DNA from: Chloranthus sessilifolius
Taxonomy: Eukaryota > Streptophyta > Magnoliopsida > Chloranthales > Chloranthaceae
DNA: 64,000 nucleotides
Assembly (NCBI GenBank): GCA_021018995.1
Contig: CM037588.1
Location: forward strand, 140,861,725 to 140,925,724
Direction of reading: 5' to 3'
Made by a program: the position numbers and the translations under genes. This document shows positions 1-12,148 of the stretch, in pieces. The number at the start of each line of letters is the position of its first letter. Positions within the stretch are counted from its first letter, which is position 1. The notes beneath the pieces were generated by a model, which saw nothing but the letters and a program-made list of their open reading frames with translations, was not told the DNA's origin and searched no databases.

Positions 1-2
1 CG

Positions 3-674
3 ATGCTCGAGTTCGCATATAATAACAGTTTTCAAACGAGCATTGGCATGGCACCGTATGAAGCTCTGTATGGACGACGATGCAAGTCACCCCTCAATTG
101 GGAGGAAACAGGTGAGAAATTTGTGTTAGGGTCAAAACTACTTGAAGACAACGCCACCGTTGTCCGAATTATCAGAGAAAGGTTGAAGACAGCACAGAGT
201 AGACAGAAAAGTTACGCCGACATGAAGCGGACTAGTGTCGACTATAAGGTGGGCGAGCATGTGTTTGTGAAGGTGTCACCTATGAAAGGTGTAATAAGAT
301 TTGGCAAGAGAGGGAAGTTAAGTCCACGTTATGTTGGACCATTCGAAATTTTGGGACGCGTAGGTGAAGTTGCATACCGCATTGGTTTACCACCGCTGTT
401 TGATAGAGTACATAATGTTTTCCACATATCGATGCTCAGGAAATACGTGAATGATCCGTCTCATGTATTAGGAAAGTAACCTATAGAGATGTGTGAGGAC
501 ATGAGCATGATAGAGAAACCAGTGGAAATCTTGGATCAAAAGGAACAAGTACTGCGCACTAAAGTGATTCCCTTAGTGCTTGTTCGATGGAATAATCATC
601 CAAAAGAAGAGGCTACTTGGGAACGAGAGGCTGATGTGGAGGAACAATATCCAGCCTTGTTTCCAACGACGTGA
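3..674 (+). pseudogene. Chromovirus pol C-terminus: integrase end and chromodomain-like tail
   Basis: This is the end of a Ty3/gypsy polyprotein that starts left of the window. It opens in the integrase core ([22 protein letters not shown]), followed by the integrase C-terminal [14 protein letters not shown] block and a chromodomain-like tail ending in [14 protein letters not shown]. The same blocks recur in the element at 28782-41285, which supports the assignment to Tekay/Del-type chromoviruses. One in-frame TAA at 477-479 separates two open parts of the same frame, so the copy is non-functional. The polypeptide would insert element cDNA into the genome. Family placement rests on recognised motifs, not on a tree. 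Confidence 0.9.
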
Positions 675-885
675 GAATTCAATGTAAACCACAAACATGT
701 TTGTGAAATCTCCACTATACTTGTAATTCAATGGAAATTTTGATCCAATCTGATTTAAGGGACAGATATATATGTACATGATCAAGTGTATGCAACTCTA
801 TGGAACTATGAACCACTTGAGGTCATAAACTACCAAAAGAAATCAAAGAACCAAAGAAATAGAAAATCTGCAGAAATTGGGCAAA

Positions 886-1652
886 ACCGATTAATCGAAT
901 TTCAAATCGATTAATCGATTTGGAATTTCGATTAATCGATTTTGTTCGATTAGTCGACTGGCATATACCAGTGACTGGAAATTGAAAGGAGAGTTAGAAT
1001 ATACATAGAAGACAAATTTTGATTGATCGAGTTAGAATCTCGATTAATCGATTTGGATCGACTAATCGATTTTGAGAATTTTGATTAATCGAATTAGAAT
1101 TCGATTAATCGAACGGCAAATTCGATAAATCGAACAAACTGAGAATGTTAGAAGGATTGGGAGTCAATTCATGAAATTTCGATTAATCGAAGCAGTGTCG
1201 ATTAATCGATTTTGGATTTCGATTAATCGAACTAGATTTCGATTAATCGATTTACAAAAAGGACTTAAAAGAAATTGAATTCAGATATACGATTTCGATT
1301 AATCGAAGTGAACTTCGATTAATCGATTTTAAAATTTCGATTAATCGAAATGGATTTCGATTAATCGAATAACTTAAGGAATTCTGGGAAATTTAGAAGT
1401 TACTGCACGATTTTGATTAATCGAAGTAAAACTCGATTAATCGATTTTGAAATTTCGATTAATCGAAATGGATTTCGATTAATCGACTGGCTCGCGCCAG
1501 TGAGCTCTAAAACTTAAATTTTAAAAAGGATACGATTTCGATTAATCGATTATGACTTTCGATTGATCGATTTGGGAAATCGATTAATCGATTTTGCACG
1601 GCTTAACCTAATTTTAAAACTCGATTAATCGAATCTGTATTTCGATTAATCG
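886..1652. repeat. Dispersed array of TCGATTAATCGA palindromes between pol and aORF
   Basis: About 770 bp in which the 12-bp perfect palindrome TCGATTAATCGA and one-base variants recur more than twenty times. Centres are mostly about 19-25 bp apart and the spacers are unrelated. Many variants look like C-to-T decay of the two CpGs (TTGATTAATCGA, TCAATTAATCGA). It starts about 210 bp after the pol stop and ends about 250 bp before the aORF. The same motif fills part of the LTRs of this family (6617-7067 and 5770-6036). I see no coding capacity. Confidence 0.9.
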
Positions 1653-1898
1653 AAACCAGTCTATATATATTGGAGTTAGGGTTTTGGTACCCATTCGGAA
1701 TTTTCAAACTTGGGCACCATTCCTCTTTCTCCTTCCTCTTCTCCAACCGGTCAAGACAAGCTAGGGTTTTGGGGTTTCTTTCGTCGGTTCCGGACCAAGA
1801 TCGCCTATTTTGGATAGAAACTCTAAGGTAAACCCTAGATTTCCATTTTTCCTTCAATTTGCATTAGAAAAACCCTAGATTTCGTTATTTCACCAACC

Positions 1899-3313
1899 AT
1901 GCCGCCCAAAACCCGATTATCTTCAAAGAAGGTGACTTCTAAGTTGCCAATTAGGCGTAAGAACGCCGCACCACCACCACCTACCCCATCGCCGGTGAGG
2001 ACTCCATCACCGTCGGCATCGGAGACCACCTCCGGTTCGGCCGAATCCCCCACCCACTAATGTAATACAACCAAACGAATGGTGGGCGGCCAAGACCTTT
2101 GAGGTCGAGTACATTATCGACCCTATCCTATTCACCGATCCCGATGTGCCGGGCGAGACCCAATGGGCTCGAAACTACCTCAATAACGCCGACCTCGGCA
2201 ACCTTCTCAAACCAATCCGGGGTTCTTACTACCGTAGATTGGTTAGACTGTTTTACCAAGGGCTAACGGATGGCCCTACCGATGATTGCATTTTGACCAA
2301 GATCGAGGGTCGTCTATACACGATCACTCGATGTCACATACACGAGGTACTCGAGTGTTACCTCGATTTTACCCCAGAGACTACCCTATTCCCACCCTTC
2401 GAGGAGGACCCCCGCTTCGAGGAGGTCATGACCCGCATGACCAATGGTAAAAAGGGGTCGGGCTCCTCCATTAAGAGGGTTGACCTTCCACACTATATGT
2501 GGATGCTCGACTCGGTGATAAAGTGCAACCTTTACCCAATGCGCCACGACACCGAGCGCGTAGACAAAGTGCAACATGCACTTTATGCGGCCTTCTGTGG
2601 CCGGTGGTTCGACGCCACAATGGTCATACTTGAGGGGATGAGGTACATTAAGGGCAACATGCGGCCCAAGGAGAAGATGCCTTATGCTCGGCTCATCTCG
2701 AGCATGTTGGAGTGCTACTCAGACGAGCCCTCCTACAGCATCTCGCCTCACGAGGTGAGGGCTATGGATCGCGTGAAGACATTTACGAAGTCTTCATGGA
2801 CCCGTAACTACAATCTTCTAAAGCGGACCCTACCAGCTCCGGGTCCCGCTCAGCGACCAGATGGCAGCACCGAGCACCTCCACCACCCCACCACCTCGTG
2901 GACCCACCGTGGGTGGAGCACACCCTATCCCTTGAGCCATCCGTGGAGGATTCCCTCTCACCACACCACCTGACCTCGCCACCTACCCACTCACGCCCGA
3001 CACCCACCTCATCATACCATGGCTGCCACTCCACCGATCACCCGCCGAGGACGTGTTGGCTCGCATGGAGGCCAACAACGAAAGGATGAACCGGAGGATA
3101 GACTTCCTACTATTTCACACCCTCCGCCACATCTATCCTACCGACTACCGCCGCTACCTCGCACAGGAGGAGGAGTGGACCGCTGGACGCACCGCCTTCC
3201 ACAGAGGACCCGTCTTCCCTCCCTGCTGCAGATGCGGTTCCTTCCACATCTACCTCCGCTCACGGCCAAGCCGCCAGCAGCAGCCACGGCCGACCACTCG
3301 GCCGGACCACTGA
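1899..3313 (+). pseudogene. Chromovirus accessory ORF (aORF), broken copy
   Basis: A sense ORF between pol and the 3' LTR. It has a basic, proline-rich start (ATG at 1899), then a globular part from about 2080 with RRLVRLFYQ, LPHYMWMLDSVIKCNLYP, ALYAAFCGRWFDA and MPYARLIS, a Pro-rich linker, and a C-terminal segment (3053-3313) with NRRIDFLLFHTLRHIYPTDY. The order matches the aORFs at 36938-38430 (+) and 4268-5194 (-). Frameshifts near 2050 and between about 2830 and 3050 break it. The central part resembles what Pfam calls a putative plant transposon protein domain; that link is my recollection of topology, not a search. The function is unknown. Confidence 0.75.
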
Positions 3314-3595
3314 TCGTATATTTATTTTGTATCAGTCATGATTTTTGTACATGTATATTTTGTATGCCAATTTATTGGCGCTTTGTAAAACTTTTGATAT
3401 TAATGGAAATCCCAATTTTTGTGTTAATTGTTTTCTTTCGTCAAAAATTTAAATTCCATGCTTGTGTTGTGAATACATATACGTCTGAGTCAACTAGACC
3501 ACCTCACCTGCGAGTGTGTGGAGGGGGGGGGGAGTGAACCAGACAGACACACCTTGGGTTATTTTCGAGGACGAAAATTCCCAAGGTGGGGAGGA

Positions 3596-4158
3596 TGTAA
3601 TAGCCCGAAAAATCACGCTAAACTATGACCTCAGGATCCGTGCCCGATCGGTCATAGGTTTGACCAAATGGAAGTCCAATAGTTAGCATGAGGTGTGATG
3701 AACGGATGAGATGTGACAAATTGAATGTCTATGTGGTGTGTGTTGTAAATGTGAAGTGGCATACACCTATCGCGGTGTATGTGCTCAGCACACACACGTG
3801 AGGAAAGGGATAAAAGGGTTTAACAACCCTAAATGTGTGTTTTTGGTGGTTGAGAGAGAAGTAAAGAAGAGAGAGAGAGAGGAAGTAAAGAGAGGAGTTA
3901 TTGCAACTGATTTGGAGGGGGGATTCAAGCGATAAAAGCCGGATTCAACACGGTTTAGATCTGTTAGAGCCAAAGCTGGAAACCCTAGCCTTTCAACCAC
4001 TAGATTGAAATCAACGTGAGATTGATTCAAGGTAAATTTTTGTGAATAAAATGCATAAATCGTATAGGCTAGGTTGTGGTTGAAAGTGGGTTAAATCATA
4101 GGATAATGGTTTAGAAAAATAGAGGAAAAAGTATGGAAGAAGATTGGGAAGAACAGTC
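3596..4158 (+). mobile_element. Truncated 3' LTR of the left chromovirus
   Basis: It begins TGTAATAGCCC right after a purine-rich tract (3581-3595, CCAAGGTGGGGAGGA) that fits a polypurine tract. It is almost identical to the first ~560 bp of the solo LTR at 6037 and stops matching near 4158, just before the palindrome array should begin. The truncation joins it to a minus-strand aORF relic. Short ORFs in both strands of this stretch also occur in the solo LTR and are not genes. Confidence 0.85.
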
Positions 4159-4267
4159 CATAAGGACACCAGTCCTTAGTACCTGTTGTAAGTGTTTACA
4201 ATTTCTCAAAAGTAGCATTAAGCATTCAAAAATTTACACCGCACACATCCTTTAACATGCATAGCCA

Positions 4268-5194
4268 TCAAGACGCAGCGTCGTCTGGCTGATCATCTCC
4301 ATCACCGGGCTGATCATCGTCATCACCACAACCTCCCGCACCGGAGCTCGACGAGCCTGGAAACCAAGCCTGTGCTGCCGCCATGCGCTGAAGATAGTCG
4401 TCGGGATACATGACACGCATCTCCTCAGCGTGCAATGCATCGTAGTAATCGAGTCGGCGGTTGAGCAGGCGGTTGTTCTCTGCCATTTGATGCGTATTCG
4501 CTTCCAACAAGGCATAAAGATCCGTGACAGTAGTTGTAGGAATGCCCTCATGTGGTGTTGGTACTTGAGTCTGAGCATGGCGTCCAATAGGCTGCTGCGA
4601 TGGAATCGTAGTGACAGGTTCATCATGTGGTTCTGGCTGGTCTGGAGCATGTGGTTCTGGCTGTGGTGGTTCATTGACTTGTGGCATTTTTGTCATCTTC
4701 ACATAGGTTCTATTCCAATCAACCATGGTGTATTATTGGACATTACCCATCAGTTTAAATTCATTTTTGGAGAGGGTGTACGTGTCGTCACCCGCGTAGT
4801 CCTTGACCATTAGGGAAATGAGTCGGGCATACGACATGTCCTCAGCGGATTTCATAACATCTTCCAACATCTTTTTACGAGCATATTTCATCCCTTCTAG
4901 AACCATTTCGGGGGCGTTAAACCATCGGCCATTAAAGGCCGCAAAAAGTGTCATTTGGACCTCACCCACCCTTTCAGTTCAATGGCGTAAAGGGTATAGA
5001 TTTCAGTGGATTATGGAATTGAGCATCCAAAGCTCGTGAGGTAAATCGACATGTTTAATCGAGCAACCTGAACCTGTTCGACCATGTGTCATTTTAGCCA
5101 CAACGTATATGTGATCTAACCTGGCCGGAAAAGGTTCAACGAGGGCAATGTCCTCATGGTTATAAGTATGGAAATATTCTAACGCATCGGCCAC
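4268..5194 (-). pseudogene. aORF relic of a chromovirus in opposite orientation
   Basis: Three open stretches (5194-5003, 4969-4733, 4726-4268) lie in a single minus-strand frame separated only by stop codons. They carry the aORF signature: HVDLPHELWMLNSIIH, then TLFAAFNGRWFNAPEMVLEG, MSYARLISLM, a Pro/Glu-rich linker and the C-terminal LNRRLDYYDALHAEEMRVMY, ending in an Asp-rich tail. The N-terminal third is missing, because an LTR in plus orientation begins seven bases upstream at 5201. The sequence is clearly diverged from the two plus-strand aORFs, so it represents a third lineage. About 100 bp at 4160-4267 lie between it and the truncated LTR and show nothing recognisable. Confidence 0.75.
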
Positions 5195-5769
5195 GTCATC
5201 TGTAATATCCTAAAAAATTTAGCGTTTAAATTTGACCTCAGGATCTGTGCCCGATTAGAAGTGATGGTCAAACAATGAACTCATGGAGTGATGAGCTGAC
5301 ATAGTAAAAATGTGACCTAAGCGTGATGTATAGTGTGAGTTAGTGGTCACGCACACCTATCTCTGGTGTATGTGTTTAACACACAAGCAGGAGAGAGGAT
5401 ATAAGGGTTTTAATAACCTTAGAAATCCTTTTTGCTTTGGTTGGTGAAGGAATTAAGAAGAGGGAGAGAGAGGGAGAAAGCAAGAGGAGTTATTGTGGGT
5501 GGGAGTTAATGCAAATCAAGGGGAGAATAGAGCATTGAATGCTGATTCAACGCGTGAGGAGCCGTTGAAGCGAAAAGATGGAGCCCTAGCCATCAAACCC
5601 AACAAATCAACCCTTTGAAGGATCTATTGAGGTATGTTGTATTAGATTTCAATACCTAGAGAATTGATGAGTTAAATTCGGTCTAGCATAGTCAATATGA
5701 TAGATTAAAGACTTAGAAAAGAGGAAAAGAAAAGAAGTGAGTTTTGGAAGAACAACTTGAAGGAGGCTA

Positions 5770-6036
5770 AATCGGACCAAATTGATTAATCGAAATTGGG
5801 ACTCGATTAATCGATTTTGGTCCGAAGTTGAAAGTCAAGGATGCCCGATTTTGATTAATCGAACTAGATTTCGATTAATTAATTTGAAAGGTGGATTAAT
5901 CGATTTGAAAATCGACTAATCGAGTGGGTGCCTCCAGTGGCTAGAGAAACAAGACCTGTGGAAATTGACTAATCGAGTTGGGAAATCGATTAATCAACTT
6001 TGGATTTTGATTAATCGATTTGGGATTGACTAATCG
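5770..6036. repeat. TCGATTAATCGA palindrome array, left part (host LTR)
   Basis: Decayed copies of TCGATTAATCGA at irregular spacing, many with one or two substitutions (for example GACTAATCGA). The array is cut by the solo LTR and continues at 8549. Confidence 0.8.
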
Positions 6037-8548
6037 TGTAATAGCCCAAAAAATCACCCTAAACTATGACCTCGAGATCCGTATCGGTCATAGGTTTGAC
6101 CAAATGGAAGTCCAATAGTTAGCATGAGGTGTGATGAACGGATGAGATGTGACAAATTGAATGTCTATGTGGTGTGTGTTGTAAATGTGAAGTCGCATAC
6201 ACCTATCGCGGTGTATGTGCTCAGCACACACACGTGAGGAAAGGGATAAAAGGGTTTAATAACCCTAAATGTGTGCTTTTGGTGGTTGAGAGAGAAGTAA
6301 AGAAGAGAGAGAGAGAGAGGAAGTAAAGAGAGGAGTTATTGCAACTGATTTGGAGGGGGGATTCAAGCGATAAAAGCCGGATTCAACACGGTTTGGATCT
6401 GTTAGAGCCAAAGCTGGAAACCCTAGCCTTTCAACCACTGGATTGAAATCAACGTGAGATTGATTCAAGGTAAATTTTTGTGAATAAAATGCATAAATCG
6501 TAGAGGCTAGGTTGTGGTTGAAAGTGGGTTAAATCATAGGATAATGGTTTAGAAAAATAGAGGAAAAAGTATGGAAGAAGATTGGGAAGAACAGCTCGAA
6601 AGGGGCTGAATCTGACAATTTCGATTAATCGAAATTGGGTTTCGATTAATCGAAATTGGCCAGGAAGTTGAAAGGTCAGAGGACCCCGATTTCGATTAAT
6701 CGAATTGGAGTTCGATTAATCGACTTTGGATTTCGATTAATCGATTTGGGTATCGATTAATCGACTGGGAACCTCAAAGGACCCGGGGAATTTGGAGAAA
6801 TGTCGAAATGGGATTTCGATTAATCAATTTTAGTTTTTGATTAATCGATTTGGGATCGATTAATCGATTTTAGGAACTCGACTACTCGAATTGAGAATCG
6901 ACTTTGCGAAACAGAGAATTTCGATTAATCGAATAAGATTCGATTAATCGAATGAAAATCTCGATTAATCGATTTGAGAATCGATTAATCGATATTGACT
7001 TTCGATTAATCGATTAATCGATTCAGATTCGATTAATCGATTTTGGAATTCGATTAATCGACTGAGATAAAATATGTTGACTTTTGGGTTTGACTTTAAG
7101 ATTCTCGGAGAGTCTTAGACCTTCTTTATTGCATCCTTTGTGATGTGTTTCACCTGTTATGTGGTACCATAGGTGGTACGTGTGGACTAGTGCACAAGGA
7201 GCCACGTGGGACCTTGGTGCAATGATCAAATGAAGACTTGAGGTAGGGAACACCTTGAACATGTACTTTATTTTACAAGAGCATGTATGTAGTGATATAG
7301 ATTTCAATTCAAATGTTTAATTGCTTAAGAATTGTGAAAAGTGTGTGTGCGTGTGACATCCATAGGAAGTAATTCAAATGAGCCATCCCCAGGGGATGAG
7401 GAAGTAAAGAGATGAGAGCATCAGGTGTGATGCAAGTAAATGGATACATCCCAGGGATGTATCCAATGAATGAATCATGTTTGATAGGGCCTAACTGATA
7501 TAAGATAGCACACTTACACGGTGAATAACTATATGTAAGGCACCGATATTTTTGTTATTTGAGGTTTGATAGGTTACCCCACCGACGTGGCGGGATATCC
7601 ACGACTGACACGGCAGGATATCCGTGACCGATACGACGGCGAAATCGTAGGCCAGTGCGGAGGCTTATCCGTACATAGTAAGCACACCCCAGGGGTGTTG
7701 ATTTGAGACAAGTGAAACCCCGCCACCAATCCCCAGGGGAAAGGGGCTTGGGTACTATAATTGTATTCCCAGGGAATACGTTAAAACTGTCTATATAGAT
7801 GACGATGAAGGGTATCTCATCGGGGCTCGATGCTATATTGCTCGGGGATTACTTAAGTTGAAAGTTTAAGTTTTGCTTTAGGCCTTTTCAGCATCATTCA
7901 TGAGTAAATGAAAACATAAGTAATCAACAGTAAAACGAAATGCTTTTTAACTGTTTTCATCAATAACCGCATAAACACATCATGCATGGCATATCATGGA
8001 ATATATGTGAGTTATAATTTATATGTTCAACCGTGTTTGTTCCCTATTGAGCTAGGATGTAGCTCACCCTATAGACTATACGTCGCAGGTCCACTACTAA
8101 CAGCTGCCGCGGCTTCAGGAGACGCTGATCCCGGCGAGTCGGACCTTGCGGTCGGCGAAGAATTGGAGCCACCTCCTGAGAACTTCTTGTAGAGGACTCC
8201 GTTGTGCCGCTTTGAGGGCTTTTAAGGAGATTTTGTTACGGCTTGGTATGTCAAGCCTTGATTTTGTTTAAAACCATGTATATAAGGAGTTGGGATTATT
8301 CTTTTGGGACGAACCATCCGTGATGATTTCTATCATCGATGGTTCGGATCGGTTCTCCATTTATGCAGAGGCTTGAGGGTAGAACTGTCTTTTGGGGAGT
8401 TAATTAATATAGATTTAAATTCCGCAATTTCGTTTATTATACTTTTTGATGCTTGATATACCAGTGTTCCGTGCTTAGCTAAAGGGCACGGTCAAGATGA
8501 TCGTGCTGATGGCACTGGTTTCGGGGTGCCGAAATCTGGGCTGTCACA
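6037..8548 (+). mobile_element. Solo LTR of a Tekay/Del-like chromovirus (2.5 kb)
   Basis: A complete LTR starting TGTAATAGCCC and ending GGGCTGTCACA, flanked by AATCG (6032-6036) and AATTG (8549-8553), a 5-bp target duplication with one C-to-T difference. No internal region is attached, so unequal recombination between two LTRs most likely removed it. It lies within the palindrome array of an older LTR of the same family. Its first ~560 bp nearly equal the 3' LTR at 3596, so it is a young copy of that family. It contains its own array (6617-7067). Confidence 0.9.
6617..7067. repeat. TCGATTAATCGA palindrome array inside the solo LTR
   Basis: Roughly twenty copies of the 12-bp palindrome with mostly 8-20 bp spacers, and one fused pair near 7003-7023 (ATTAATCGATTAATCGAT). 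It is less decayed than the array in the surrounding older LTR. Confidence 0.9.
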
Positions 8549-8745
8549 AATTGATTTCGGATTTTCGACTACTCGATTTGAGAATCGACCTCACTATGTT
8601 AAAAATTTCGATTAATCGATTTAGGATCGATTAATCGAATTTGAATCTCGATTAATCGATTTGAGTTTCGATTAATCGATTTTGGAAATCGATTAATCGA
8701 TTTGAGTTTCAATTAATCGATTTTGCGAATCGATTAATCGACTTT
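8549..8745. repeat. TCGATTAATCGA palindrome array, right part (host LTR)
   Basis: Continuation of the array at 5770-6036 on the other side of the solo LTR, with about eight recognisable palindromes such as ATCGATTAATCGATTT. Confidence 0.8.
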
Positions 8746-8921
8746 GACAGTTTTACCTAACTTTCTAGTTTTACTTTGAGATTCATGGAGGGTCTAGGAC
8801 CTTCTTTATTACATCTTTAGTAATGTATTGCATGTGTTGTGATGTACCATAGGTGGTACATGTGAAAGTGAGCACAAGGAGCCGCGTGGGATCTTGATGC
8901 TTGGACCTTCAGAGACTTGAG

Positions 8922-9373
8922 GTAGGGAACACCTTGAACATGTACTTTAATTGCAAGAGCATGTATGTAGTGATATGTTTATCAGAATTGAAAATATTTT
9001 AACTATGAAAAGCTTTATGAAAATGGGTGTGTGTGTGACACCAAGAATGTGATAAAGGCATCTGTGTGATGCGAGTAACTGAGATCAAGTAATCTAATGA
9101 GAATAAGACATCCCCAGGGGATGAGAAAGTAATAAAGGCATCAGTGTGTAGGGAACACCTTGAACATGTACTTTAATTGCAAGAGCATGTATGTAGTGAT
9201 ATGTTTATCAGAATTGAAAATGTTTTAACTATGAAAAGCTTTGTGAAAATGAGTGTGTGTGTGTGACACCAAAAATGTAATAAAGGTATCTGTGTGATGC
9301 GAGTAACTGAGATCAAGTAATCTAATGAGAATAAGACATCTCCAGGGGATGAGAAAGTAATAAAGGCATCAGT
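8922..9373. repeat. 226-bp tandem duplication within the LTR
   Basis: The segment starting GTAGGGAACACCTTGAACAT occurs at 8922 and again at 9148. Both copies run to the AATAAAGGCATCAGTGTG stretch, with few differences. The solo LTR of the same family has one copy. Confidence 0.85.
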
Positions 9374-10285
9374 GTGATGTGAGTAAGTTATATATCCCAG
9401 GGATATATATATGATTGAATAATTACTATTGAGGCCTAACTGATATAAGATAGCACTTTACACGGTAAACAACTATATGTAAAGTACATGTTATTTTTGT
9501 TATTTGAGGTTTGTTTAGAATACCCCACCGACGTGGCGGGATACCCACGACTGACGCGGCAGGATATCCGTGATCGATAGGGCGGCCAATCCGTACACTA
9601 GTGTGGAGGTCTATTTGTACAAAGTAAGCACATCCCAGGGATGTTGAGTTGAGATTTAACCACGCCACCTAGTGAGAAAGGGGCTTGGGTAGTATTCCTA
9701 GGGAATACATTTTTATAACTGTCTATTTAGGCGGCGATGGTGGGTATTCCATCGGGGCTCAATGCTATATTGCTCGGGGATTACTTAAGTTGAAGACTTA
9801 AGTTTTGCTTTAGGCTTGTTCAGTGTCATTCATGATAAATCAACAGTAAAGTAAGACAAGCAAATTACCAGTAAATTGAATGCAAATCATCAACTTTTAA
9901 ACTGTTTTTCTAGCAAATGCATAGACACATCATGCTTAGAATATCATGGAATATATGTGAGATTTTAATTTATATGTTCATTGTGTTGTTCCCTATTGAG
10001 CTAGGATGTAGCTCACCCCTTTAGACTATACATCGCAGATCCTTTGTTAGCAGCAGCTGAGGCTTCAGGAGACATAGATCCGGGCGATTCGGATTACGTG
10101 CCTGAGGACGAGTTGGAGCCTCCTCCCGAGGACTTCTTCTAGGAGATTCCGCTGAGTACTTTGAGAGAGAGTTTTTGTGAGCAGATTGTACGGCTTGGTA
10201 TGTCAAGCCTTTATTTTTTATAACAATGTAATTAAATTGACTTAATTCTTTTGGCGAACCATCTGGGGTGATCAGAGTTTCTCTG

Positions 10286-11395
10286 ATCACACTTTATGAT
10301 TGTACAAAGTTTCTCTCTTCTATATTTGTTGCTACTGATCACATGAAGTAAAGACTATCACTGTCATGTACTGAATTAGAAGATCTCTCGAATTAGAAGT
10401 TTGGTGAATCACGGATCCGAGAAGATTGATGAAAATAAGCTCTTAGGAAATCTCGGTTGCTGAAATAAAGGAGAACAATCCAGAAGCATATCTACAGTTG
10501 TAAGCAAGGAAAAATAAAGGAATTAGAGTTGTATTAGGATACTTTTATTTTAGTAGTTTCTTTTATTAGAATTAGAAGACTTTGTAAACTGACCCATTAT
10601 GATCTATAAATAAGAAGGCTCGGCATAGGAATAAGTGATGGAAGAATTTCAGCATCAATTGACGACTGAGGTTGGAATTTTTTTTATTAGTAGTGTAAAA
10701 TAGTTAGAGTAGCTTAAATATCAGTGATTTCTCAAGAGTAATTGACGACTGTTATTGGGTGCTGAAGATTAGTGTAGATATCCTAATTTCTCAGAAGCAA
10801 TTGACGACTGCGGCTGAGGGGTGAAAGATATATTTACTTTGCTTTCTAGATTAGATTTTAATTGCTTTATTTACTGCTTTGTAATTATCTCCAAGTTTTA
10901 ATTTGAATTGACGACTCAGGTTGGAATTTGTAGATTAGTGTAACGATTTTTACTTTTCCATCTTCAGTTTTCTTGAATTTAATTTACACCCAGATTTTAA
11001 AAGATTGTGGATTAGATTATATCTGTGTTGAAGGATTTTAGTTTTTGATTGACGCCCAAATTCTAGAAAACTGCGATACGGTGTAACGGTACTGTTTATT
11101 TTATAAATATTCGATAGCTGAAGATTAAGATTGACGACCTTAATCTGAAGAAGGAGGATTAGGATTTATTTTATACACTTTAGATTAAAAACTTTTTTTT
11201 TTATTCATATTTCTCTAGTAGCTTAGACCCTTAAAAGATAAATATAAATTTTAAAATAGGAATACAAACGCTATATTAAGATAAACTTCTTCGTGGAAAC
11301 TATCCTATACTGGCTCTGCAACTTCCGTTGTGCGCTTGCAATAGGTTAAGATTTAATTAGATACACATAGTAAGTTGATTAGTCCACACCAGCAG
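10286..11395 (+). other. Non-coding, LTR-like stretch with TATA box and TTGACGAC repeats
   Basis: No gene is visible. A good TATA box (CTATAAATA, 10604-10612) lies about 150 bp upstream of several copies of a motif around ATTGACGACTG (near 10660, 10741, 10799, 10907, with decayed copies near 11049 and 11127). It directly precedes copia coding sequence, so a degraded copia 5' LTR or leader brought next to a truncated pol by deletion is possible. I saw no clear LTR ends. Confidence 0.3.
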
Positions 11396-11406
11396 AAAGA
11401 AAATAT

Positions 11407-12100
11407 ATGAAGAATATTATATATGTAAATTTTGTTGGGAGTTTGATGTATGCCATGGTGAATAGACGTCCAGATTTAGTATATGCCTTGAGTGTGGTTT
11501 ACAAGTATATATCTAATATAGGTAAAGAACATTGGCTTGCAATGAAATGGATATTGAGATATCTGAAAAATACAACTGAACATGACATGCGAGTTGGATC
11601 TCTACAGTTATATCGATTTCGACTGCGTTAGTGGCCGACCACAGGGTACGTGTTTGTCTTGACAAGTGGAGCAATCAGTTGAAAATCTATGCTCCAAGGG
11701 ATAGTTGCATTGTCAACTACAAAGGCAGAGTATATAACGGCTACAGAAGTAGCTAAGGAAGTCATATGGCTTAAAGGTTTGGTCAGTGAATTTGGTGAAG
11801 TTGAGGGGAACACCGATATCTTTTGCGATAGTCAGTGAATTTGGTGAAGTTGAGGGGAACACCGATATCTTTTGCAACAGTCAGAGTGCCATTCACCTAG
11901 CAAAGAATCCGATCTTTGATACTAGAACAGAGCATATAGATGTCCGGTATCATTTTATCAGAGATATGATAGAAGATGGAGAAATATCAGTTCAGAAGAT
12001 CGATACAAAAGAAAACGCAACGGACATGATGACCAAGCTGGTTACACAGAATAAGTTTAGGTATTGCCTAAACTTGATTAACACTTGTCGAAGATGTTGA
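11407..12100 (+). pseudogene. Ty1/copia pol fragment: end of RT and RNase H
   Basis: The first part (11407-11631) reads VGSLMYAMVNRRPDLVYAL and EHWLAMKWILRYLKNT, the conserved end of copia reverse transcriptase. After a frameshift come copia RNase H pieces: STTKAEYITATEVAKEVIWL near 11710-11775, then SQSAIHLAKNP, RTEHIDVRYHFIRDM and ATDMMTKLV (to 12100). A 49-bp tandem duplication at 11782-11879 breaks the frame. Everything upstream in pol is missing. The fragment is non-functional. Confidence 0.9.
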
Positions 12101-12148
12101 TGCCCGTTGGGGCGGTGACGTGGTTGGGGATAAAACGTAGGTGGAGAT

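Larger units (their letters stand above)
5201..10285 (+). mobile_element. Diverged chromovirus LTR, interrupted by a solo LTR
   Basis: Two blocks, 5201-6036 and 8549-about 10285, are co-linear with the solo LTR between them. The left block begins TGTAATATCC, a decayed TGTAATAGCCC. The right block carries the same late-LTR landmarks: the ACCGACGTGGCGGGATA block near 9525, the block after GAGCTAGGATGTAGCTCACC near 10000, and ACGGCTTGGTATGTCAAGCC near 10190. Homology fades near 10285 without reaching the expected GGGCTGTCACA end, so the LTR is 3' truncated. It is more diverged than the solo LTR and therefore older, as the nesting requires. No internal element region follows. Confidence 0.75.

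Noticed and set aside
3738..4030. Overlapping ORFs on both strands repeated near 6265-6468
   Set aside because: They lie inside chromovirus LTRs and recur with the LTR copies; no protein family is recognisable.
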